This document shows, in pieces, positions 7,555-12,840 of a stretch of DNA of 12,840 nucleotides. Both the position numbers and the translations under genes were made by a program. This DNA comes from Akkermansiaceae bacterium (lineage in GTDB: Bacteria; Verrucomicrobiota; Verrucomicrobiia; Verrucomicrobiales; Akkermansiaceae), in contig JALZUH010000122.1 in NCBI GenBank assembly GCA_023301645.1, forward strand, positions 1-12,840. The letters run 5' to 3'. A model generated the notes under the pieces. It saw nothing but the letters and a program-made list of their open reading frames with translations, searched no databases and was not told the origin of the DNA. Numbering within the stretch: the stretch's first letter is position 1; every line of letters starts with the position of its first letter.

Positions 7555-7833
7555 ATGATGACGCAAAACCACACAGCAAAGGTAGCCATATCAGCCGATG
7601 GAAAAAGCCTCGACCCAGATGTATCGCTCAGGCAATTAGCCGAAAATAATCAACTAGATACGATCGAGATCACTATCGATGGAAGCAGACTGCTAGGCGG
7701 CAAAAAAACACCGTCATTACTGGGCGATGCAACCGCATTTCTCACTGAGACAAAAGTCTACAAACTCAAGTCTATCGCCAATCATGACGACGGCAGATGC
7801 ATCGTGAGTTATCAAAGAGCGGCAAAAGTATAG
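7555..7833 (+). CDS. Small protein of unknown function (92 residues)
   Basis: A short, polar, single-domain-sized protein with no signal peptide, no membrane segment and no cysteine pair suggesting metal binding. Alternating hydrophobic patterns (KVAISADG, DTIEITIDG, KVYKLKSIA, RCIVSYQR) suggest a small alpha/beta or mostly beta fold. It starts with two adjacent ATG codons (7555 and 7558) and has no SD. It lies 48 bases after the hydrolase gene on the same strand, and the strand-specific ORF is not shadowed by a longer frame, which supports real coding. I do not recognise a family. Composition and the normal-looking codon pattern favour a gene, but a short ORF of this size always carries some doubt. 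Confidence 0.6.
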   Translation: MMTQNHTAKVAISADGKSLDPDVSLRQLAENNQLDTIEITIDGSRLLGGKKTPSLLGDATAFLTETKVYKLKSIANHDDGRCIVSYQRAAKV

Positions 7834-7900
7834 GTATAGCTAATGTCACGCTTTTAAGCGTTAGGTTTCAGTTCAAGCATCTACCTATAAAATCAAAAGT

Positions 7901-7923
7901 GTTCTGATTAAATCAATCAGAGC
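7901..7923 (-). terminator. Probable terminator hairpin of the 648-residue protein gene
   Basis: GTTCTGATT (7901-7909) pairs with AATCAGAGC (7915-7923) over nine pairs, one of them a G-U wobble, around a 5-nt loop. Read on the minus strand the stem is followed by ACTTTTGATTTTA, a broken T-rich tail, so it suits the gene ending at 7985. On the plus strand no T run follows. The stem is AT-rich and only moderately stable. A second, weaker hairpin (ACGCT/AGCGT, 7848-7861) may serve the plus-strand gene ending at 7833. Confidence 0.4.
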
Positions 7924-7984
7924 TAGATCATCATAAATCGACTACCTGGTGTAACCGATTGCGACCGGCTCAACTAAAGTTAAC

Positions 7985-9931
7985 TTAACTCGCGTCAGGA
8001 TTTGGAGTCGAGGGGAACGAGTAAACACTATTAAGTATCTCTCTGCACTCTGCCACACTGTATTTGGAAACCACCGTTGCTAATACCGCATCACCGTAGC
8101 CCTTTCGTAGGAAATTCATGTCATCAGCCCAGCCCTGACAATGAGCCTCTTTCATAACACGGTGCAGACCAAGTAACTTAGAGAAAGCTCCTAAATCCTT
8201 CGTGCATGCCTTATTGATCAGATCAATGTAATCTACACCTGACATATTCCGTGCAATAGTAGCAGTTTCAGGTAAAGGCCCATCTTCTAAGGCTTTATAT
8301 TTATCAATTAGATCACTGAAGAAAATCACTCCATCTTCTGGAGCGAGTGTTACTAGCTGAGTGCGGCCATCGAGCTCACTAGGTGCTGCATTTTCGTCCT
8401 CAACAGGTCGCTCTACTCTTGATGCGATCCCAGAATTGAGTCTCGATGAAGGTGTTCCAGTAGGTGTAGGTGTTCCAGTAGGTGTAGGTGTTCCAGTAGG
8501 TGTAGGTGTTCCAGTAGGTGTAGGTGCTGAGGTAAGTGTAGGCGCTGTTAAAGAATCTAACATAGGCGCTTTCAAGTCTTTACCTAAAGAACTTCCAGCA
8601 ACTGGCAATTCTAATTTAACCCCGACAGTATTAGTTTTCTTATCTTCCGTATTGAGTGTCTCCGTCTCAGCGGATTGAACACCTGAAAGATCAAGATCAT
8701 CAACGTTGAGAGCATCTAATTTTCCAATGTCTTCGGAAGGCTTAGGCTGCCCTCGGAACTTCCCCATTAATGAAGACAGCATTCCACCCTTTGCATTAGT
8801 AGAAGCAGGCTCTTTTGGTAACGACTTAGAAGTATTATCAGTTGGTAATTGAGGAGCTTCAGTAGCTATAGCTTCAGAATCTACATCTTTAAGGCTATTT
8901 GTTTCAACAGGCGCTGTAGCCATTGGCTGCGCTGCAGTAGTCGACACAGGCGGAACTACTAAAGTAGCAGGTGGCGTAGCCAAGGTAGTAGGTGGGGTCA
9001 CTAGTTTTGTAGGTGCCTTAGCTGGAGTCTCTACAGCTACTTGCGTAGTTTGAGGCGCTGTTTCGGCTGAAACTAAGTCAGTAGCTGTAACGGTGTCATC
9101 CGCTGGTGCTACTTGTTGAGTAGGCACAGCGTTTAATTGACCTGGCTTGATACCTTTATCTTCAACAATCCCCTCATGATTTTCTTTGAGTGGCACCGTT
9201 CTTGGTGCTTCAGGTTTGACCAAACTAGGTTCCTCATTAGCCACGGAAGCTGGAGCCATCATCTTTGTTGGAGGAGGCACGATCGCTGGCGCGATAGAGT
9301 TTGAGTTGTTTACGGCTTCATCGTTGTTGGCAAGTGATCCCAAAGGCGTGGCCTTGAGTGGCACAGGCATAGTTGCACCACTTAATAAGTCTTCTAGCTC
9401 GGCCCCTTTTTCGACTGGCAGATGACTATCATCATCCTCAAGCTTTAGATCCAATTCAGGTCCCTCCCATGGGAAATCCTTATCAGACACGGCTTTATTC
9501 CAACTAAATCGCTCTGCATCCACATGGAGTAGAAACATTTCAAATTCGCTATCTGCCATGGTTTTATCATTAGCTGTAGTAGCTCCATAGAATCGAATCG
9601 ACTGGTAAATCAAACCCTTCTTCATCAAGAGCTTAGCCATGTGCAGGTTTTCCGCAGGATTCGTCTCGTTCTTAGTCAGGATAACGTCAAGTAAGCGTAA
9701 TGCACGTGACGGCTGACCTCTGGACACAACCTTGATCGCAAAAACAAGCTCTTCTGAAGTAGGAGGGATCTCCGGTGCACTCCACAACATCTTTGATGCA
9801 TCCAGAAAGAATTCCGAATCATACAGCACGCTAACGACCTTTTTACGAACCGCCCAATCATCAGGATTTTCATCCACTAATTTGACAAGTAGTTGCTGAG
9901 CTGTATCTAGGCCGTCAATAGAGTTATTCAT
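7985..9931 (-). CDS. Three-part protein: TPR-like N-terminus, Pro/Thr-rich linker, C-terminal domain
   Basis: The 648-residue product has three zones. Residues about 1-150 are helical with a spacing like tetratricopeptide repeats (DWAVRKKVVSVLY, SRALRLLDVIL, GLIYQSIRFYG), suggesting a protein-binding scaffold. Residues about 160-520 are low in complexity, rich in Pro, Thr, Ala and Val with acidic patches. They include degenerate TPPxTL units and a perfect tandem PTPTGT repeat near 464-494. A compact C-terminal domain follows from about 530 (GVIFFSDLIDKYK, NMSGVDYIDLINKACTKD, ending near VYSFPST). There is no signal peptide or membrane segment, so it is probably cytoplasmic. The start ATG at 9929-9931 lacks an SD, but a good promoter candidate lies about 50 bases upstream. 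The layout resembles scaffolding or regulatory proteins of the envelope and motility machinery in general, but I cannot assign a family. It is unlinked by strand to its neighbours. Confidence 0.87.
   Translation of the reverse strand: MNNSIDGLDTAQQLLVKLVDENPDDWAVRKKVVSVLYDSEFFLDASKMLWSAPEIPPTSEELVFAIKVVSRGQPSRALRLLDVILTKNETNPAENLHMAKLLMKKGLIYQSIRFYGATTANDKTMADSEFEMFLLHVDAERFSWNKAVSDKDFPWEGPELDLKLEDDDSHLPVEKGAELEDLLSGATMPVPLKATPLGSLANNDEAVNNSNSIAPAIVPPPTKMMAPASVANEEPSLVKPEAPRTVPLKENHEGIVEDKGIKPGQLNAVPTQQVAPADDTVTATDLVSAETAPQTTQVAVETPAKAPTKLVTPPTTLATPPATLVVPPVSTTAAQPMATAPVETNSLKDVDSEAIATEAPQLPTDNTSKSLPKEPASTNAKGGMLSSLMGKFRGQPKPSEDIGKLDALNVDDLDLSGVQSAETETLNTEDKKTNTVGVKLELPVAGSSLGKDLKAPMLDSLTAPTLTSAPTPTGTPTPTGTPTPTGTPTPTGTPSSRLNSGIASRVERPVEDENAAPSELDGRTQLVTLAPEDGVIFFSDLIDKYKALEDGPLPETATIARNMSGVDYIDLINKACTKDLGAFSKLLGLHRVMKEAHCQGWADDMNFLRKGYGDAVLATVVSKYSVAECREILNSVYSFPSTPNPDAS
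8451..8540. repeat. 18-bp in-frame tandem repeat (four perfect units plus one degenerate)
   Basis: The unit GGTGTTCCAGTAGGTGTA occurs four times without a mismatch (8451-8468, 8469-8486, 8487-8504, 8505-8522). A fifth, diverged copy GGTGCTGAGGTAAGTGTA occupies 8523-8540. Each unit encodes six residues (PTPTGT) on the minus strand, so gain or loss of copies keeps the frame. The identity of the units at the DNA level, including third codon positions, indicates recent slippage-type expansion. Confidence 0.95.
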
Positions 9932-9982
9932 GATTCAAAAAAGCTAATAAAGGAGTCCGTCTCTCAATATAGCGATCATTCG

Positions 9983-10010
9983 AATATGTCGATACCGTCA
10001 GATCTGTCAA
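9983..10010 (-). promoter_or_regulatory. Sigma-70-like promoter for the 648-residue protein gene
   Basis: On the minus strand a perfect -35 element TTGACA (10010-10005) is followed after 16 bases by CATATT (9988-9983), which matches four of six -10 positions. Transcription would start near 9976, leaving a leader of about 45 bases before the ATG at 9931. This is the best promoter match I found in the window. A palindrome CAGATCTG (9999-10006) overlaps the -35 edge and could be an operator, though it is short. No equally good promoter for the divergent hemY-type gene is visible in the 255 bases between the two starts. Confidence 0.45.
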
Positions 10011-10186
10011 TCAGGATCACCGCTTTTCTCACTAAATAGATGACTCCTAAATTAAAGAACTTAGTTTCAATTCCACCGTGTAAAAAAACATGTGAGGCAC
10101 TAGCTCAAAAGGTTACGATCCGAAAAACAAAACGACCCCTCAGAAAAAGTTCGCCATAAGGTAACGCTTTGTGGTTTTCTCCCCAT

Positions 10187-11599
10187 GTGGAATATACAGC
10201 TCACACAGCAATTATCGGTGCAGGAATTACGGGCTTATGCACAGCCTATGCGCTTCAAGCGAAGAACCACTCTTCCCATGTATTTGACCGATCAGATGTA
10301 GTTGGTGGAGCTATTCAAAGCACCATTTATAATGGTTACCTCGCCGAAAGTGGTCCCAATAGCCTACTTGTCAAAGATACTCGAGTGGCCAAGCTCATCA
10401 ACGAAATTGGTTTATCAGAAGGTGGTCCACTAGGACACGAACGACTACTTGCCACTAAGGAAGCTCATAAACGCTACATTGTGCAAGGAGGCAAAACCCA
10501 CGCCATGCCGTCGAGTCCATCCGGTATACTTAAGACCCCCCTCTTCTCTCTGAAAGGAAAACTACGTATTCTCTGCGAGCCGTTCATCGGTAGCTATAAG
10601 GGTGATGGCGAAGAAAGCTTTGCCCACTTTGTCACGCGACGCTTTGGCAAAGAGCTCCTTGAGAGTGCCGCAGCGCCCTTTGTCAGTGGCATCTATGCGG
10701 GAAACCCAGACCAGCTATCCATCAGACACGCCTTTCCTCGAATGTATGAGCTGGTAGAACAACACGGCTCCGTCCTCAAAGGAGCTATCGCCATGCAATC
10801 TGGCAAAGCACAAGCACCTTACAAGCACAAGCCAACCCAAACACTTTCATTTAAGTCCGGCATGCAGGTCATGCCACGTGCCATTGCAGAACAGCTCTCC
10901 GAAGGCAGTCTAAAGCTCGCCACAGAGCTTAGTAACATCAAGAAAATCGACGACGGCTGGCAACTCACATGGACAGACTCAGCAGGAATCACCCATCAGG
11001 GATTCTACAAAAAACTCGTTATTTCAGTCCCACATCACAAGCTAAAGAAACTCCCCCTAGAGCCCGAAATACTGGCAAAACTGAGCCCGCTCAAAGCTAT
11101 CAAAGCCCCACCTGTTACAAGTTTAGTGCTAGGATTTAGAAGAGCCAATATTGAGCACCCGCTAGATGGATTTGGCATGCTCATCAAAAAAGCCGAGCAA
11201 AGCCCCCTACTCGGAGTCCTTTTTTCCTCAAGTATGTTTGAGCACAGAGCCCCTCAAGACCATGTCACACTCACCTGCATGATGGGAGGCGCGCTCAATC
11301 CTCAGTATGCGCAGAACACAGAAGAAGTCGTGATTGCAGAACTTGACCGACTTTTAGGTTTATCAGTAAAGCCTTCCGGTTCAATGGCAAAGCCTACCTT
11401 TAGTCACCGCACCGAGTGGCCACAGGCTATTCCGCAATATGATCTCAGTTACCAAAACATCATCGACGCCATTACCTCTTGCCAGCAAGCATTCACCAAT
11501 CTACATATCGCAGCGAATTACTACCAAGGTATTTCTGTAAGTGATTGTATCATCAATGGGCTAGAGCTAGGCGAGCATTTAGCTACCGACCAAAGCTAA
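10187..11599 (+). CDS. hemY: Protoporphyrinogen oxidase (HemY-type, FAD-dependent)
   Basis: HemY-type enzymes use FAD and oxygen to oxidise protoporphyrinogen IX to protoporphyrin IX, or coproporphyrinogen III in the coproporphyrin-dependent route; the sequence does not decide between them. About 470 residues is normal. The dinucleotide-binding motif AIIGAGITGL is at residues 8-17 and is followed by the VVGGAIQS segment. SGPNSLL and SGIYAGNP are typical of the family, as is the C-terminal FAD contact, here TEWPQAIPQYD followed by ANYYQGISVSDCI. The start is uncertain. GTG at 10187 puts the nucleotide-binding motif at the usual distance from the N-terminus. TTG at 10169, with a weak AAGG eight bases upstream, would add six residues. 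An out-of-frame ATG overlaps at 10185. The protein is expected at the inner face of the membrane. ftsY follows after 97 bases on the same strand. Confidence 0.92.
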   Translation: MEYTAHTAIIGAGITGLCTAYALQAKNHSSHVFDRSDVVGGAIQSTIYNGYLAESGPNSLLVKDTRVAKLINEIGLSEGGPLGHERLLATKEAHKRYIVQGGKTHAMPSSPSGILKTPLFSLKGKLRILCEPFIGSYKGDGEESFAHFVTRRFGKELLESAAAPFVSGIYAGNPDQLSIRHAFPRMYELVEQHGSVLKGAIAMQSGKAQAPYKHKPTQTLSFKSGMQVMPRAIAEQLSEGSLKLATELSNIKKIDDGWQLTWTDSAGITHQGFYKKLVISVPHHKLKKLPLEPEILAKLSPLKAIKAPPVTSLVLGFRRANIEHPLDGFGMLIKKAEQSPLLGVLFSSSMFEHRAPQDHVTLTCMMGGALNPQYAQNTEEVVIAELDRLLGLSVKPSGSMAKPTFSHRTEWPQAIPQYDLSYQNIIDAITSCQQAFTNLHIAANYYQGISVSDCIINGLELGEHLATDQS

Positions 11600-11696
11600 A
11601 TCCCTTGCGTAATGCGCCCCCCGAGACTAAGTCCTAGCAGTCTTGAAATACAGACAAGCACACCGCACACCTCACCCACCCCAACACTCTAGAATC

Positions 11697-12548
11697 ATGG
11701 CAGGATTTTTCAAAACTCTCTTCAATAAAGTCACCAACACAGCCGAAATCGACTGGGACGAACTAGAGGCCGACCTTATAGGTGCTGATCTAGGAGCGCG
11801 CACAGCGATGTCAATTGTCGATGAGCTCAGGGACATGGGGCGAAAAATATCCGCCGATGACGTTATCGCAACATGCCGCCAGCATATTACCGAAATATTA
11901 AAAGATGACCTCCCAGCCATCACCCCGCGTGAAGATGGCAAACCCGCCGTCATTCTTGTCGTTGGTGTCAATGGCACAGGGAAAACCACCTCATCAGCCA
12001 AACTCGCCTACCTACTAAAAAATCAAGGCCACTCCGTCATGCTAGCAGCAGCCGACACCTTTCGCGCAGCAGCCGTCGAGCAGCTTGGTCTCTGGGGCGA
12101 AAAGCTCGACATCCCCGTCCTTAAAGGTGCTCACAATGCCGACCCTGCATCCGTCTGCTACACAGCTCATCAAAAGGCGATCAATGACGGGACTCAGTTT
12201 CTCATCTGCGATACCGCTGGCCGTATCCACACCCGCCACAATCTCATGGAAGAGCTTGGCAAAATAGAGCGCACCATTAGCAAGCAAGACGAAAGTGCCC
12301 CGCACATGAAGCTCATCGTCGTAGATGCTACCACGGGCAGTAACGCCCTCGCACAGGCGAAGGAATTTAACAAAGCCATCGAGCTTGACGGTCTCATTGT
12401 TACCAAACTTGATGGGTCGGGTAAAGGTGGTGTTGCCGTCGTCATCGAGCAAGAGCTCGGTATCCCGACACGCTTCATTGGACTCGGCGAAGAGGCCGAC
12501 CAGTTCGAGGTCTTCCATAAAGAAGAATTTGTAGAAGGCATCCTCTAA
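11697..12548 (+). CDS. ftsY: Signal recognition particle receptor FtsY (SRP GTPase)
   Basis: FtsY is the membrane-associated GTPase that pairs with Ffh to deliver ribosomes making membrane proteins to the translocon. The ATG at 11697 gives a compact 283-residue protein. The helical N domain spans about 1-75. The GTPase G domain has P-loop GVNGTGKTT (90-98), the SRP-specific DTFRAAAVEQL (120-130), DTAGR (172-176) and TKLDG (236-240). The closing GLGE is at 262-265 and the family-typical ending FEVFHKEEFVEGIL follows. The frame continues upstream to a TTG at 11643, but those 18 residues look non-coding and start at a weak codon. The long acidic A domain found in Escherichia coli FtsY is absent, and the protein begins directly with the amphipathic MAGFFKTLFNKV, which can serve as a lipid-binding helix. 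rplS lies downstream, and no SD is present. Confidence 0.98.
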   Translation: MAGFFKTLFNKVTNTAEIDWDELEADLIGADLGARTAMSIVDELRDMGRKISADDVIATCRQHITEILKDDLPAITPREDGKPAVILVVGVNGTGKTTSSAKLAYLLKNQGHSVMLAAADTFRAAAVEQLGLWGEKLDIPVLKGAHNADPASVCYTAHQKAINDGTQFLICDTAGRIHTRHNLMEELGKIERTISKQDESAPHMKLIVVDATTGSNALAQAKEFNKAIELDGLIVTKLDGSGKGGVAVVIEQELGIPTRFIGLGEEADQFEVFHKEEFVEGIL

Positions 12549-12628
12549 ACCCCTCCCCGTCTAACCACCCATATCTCTCGTTTTTTTCCTCGCAGCAAAA
12601 GAAAAAACAACTTGCAATCAAGCTTACA

Positions 12629-12670
12629 CTAAGGCAGCTCTTTTGGAGAACTAATCTCAAGCTGCCTTAG
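12629..12670 (+). promoter_or_regulatory. Two-tier hairpin between ftsY and rplS (leader or terminator)
   Basis: CTAAGGCAGCT (12629-12639) and AGCTGCCTTAG (12660-12670) form a perfect 11-bp stem. Its 20-base apical part contains a second short stem, GAGA (12646-12649) with TCTC (12655-12658), around ACTAA. The structure ends 72 bases before the rplS ATG. No T run follows on the plus strand, so it is not a standard intrinsic terminator for ftsY. Ribosomal protein genes often carry structured leaders that bind the product. I do not recognise a known L19 leader here, so the regulatory role is inferred. A T7 run at 12581-12587 upstream is not preceded by a hairpin. Confidence 0.5.
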
Positions 12671-12742
12671 CTCAGCGAATCAAAGATCTATCTATGATTT
12701 TTGAACCTTTTAATCTACGTATCCTACACACCATTTTCAATT

Positions 12743-12840
12743 ATGAACATCATCGACAAAATCGAAAAAGAGCAAATCAAAGACGTCGCAGACTTTAACG
12801 TCGGTGACAGCCTTAAGGTTCACACTCGCGTTGTCGAAGG
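12743..12840 (+). CDS. rplS: Ribosomal protein L19, N-terminal part (runs off window)
   Basis: L19 (bL19) is a 50S subunit protein located at the interface with the 30S subunit. The 32 complete codons visible read MNIIDKIEKEQIKDVADFNV and on to GDSLKVHTRVVEG. This matches the family N-terminus, with a short helix then the GDxxKVHxxVxEG strand, so identification is firm despite the short fragment. The remainder, expected to be about 80 to 90 residues, lies beyond the right edge. The ATG has an AT-rich upstream TTTTCAATT and no SD. It lies 194 bases after ftsY, with a structured hairpin in the gap. Confidence 0.95.
   Translation, partial: MNIIDKIEKEQIKDVADFNVGDSLKVHTRVVE

Noticed and set aside
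8361..8678. A plus-strand frame encoding a Gly/Val/Pro repeat
   Set aside because: It is only the complement of the PTPTGT repeat region of the 648-residue gene and has no start context of its own.
12042..12518. A 158-residue open frame on the minus strand opposite ftsY
   Set aside because: It lies fully inside ftsY, whose GTPase motifs are unmistakable; the antisense product has no recognisable features.

Overview
The window looks like ordinary chromosomal DNA of a Gram-negative-type bacterium. It holds the 3' end of mfd, a guaB-guaA pair, a protoporphyrinogen-oxidase-type gene, ftsY and the first codons of rplS (ribosomal protein L19). Between these housekeeping genes lie five genes I cannot assign to a pathway. 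I see no transposase, integrase, phage gene, CRISPR array, tRNA or rRNA. Base composition is roughly balanced. Hardly any start codon has a Shine-Dalgarno (SD) motif in front of it. My best guess for the host is the Verrucomicrobiota/PVC group, but this rests on general impression and the missing SD motifs, not on a search.

Layout. 1-1079 (+) is mfd, incomplete at its 5' end. It converges on guaA (1101-2624, -), and the two stop codons sit in opposite arms of one perfect hairpin. guaB (2697-4151, -) lies upstream of guaA, so the two read as guaBA, the IMP to XMP to GMP branch. 4305-5621 (-) is a P-loop ATPase of unknown role. Upstream of it on the same strand is a secreted protein (5690-6604). 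Diverging from that is an alpha/beta hydrolase (6673-7506, +) with a rearranged nucleophile motif, followed by a 92-residue orphan (7555-7833, +). Converging on these is a 648-residue protein (7985-9931, -) with a helical-repeat-like N-terminus, a long Pro/Thr/Ala-rich middle containing an 18-bp tandem repeat, and a compact C-terminal domain. Diverging from that is the hemY-type gene (10187-11599, +), then ftsY (11697-12548, +). A structured intergenic hairpin follows, and then rplS (12743 to the edge, +).

The housekeeping genes serve separate functions: transcription-coupled repair, GMP synthesis, heme synthesis, membrane targeting of ribosomes and the 50S ribosomal subunit. The unassigned block 4305-9931 is the least ordinary part. 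The ATPase plus secreted-protein pair and the tripartite repeat protein are the best candidates for undescribed biology, but the sequence alone does not show that they form one system.
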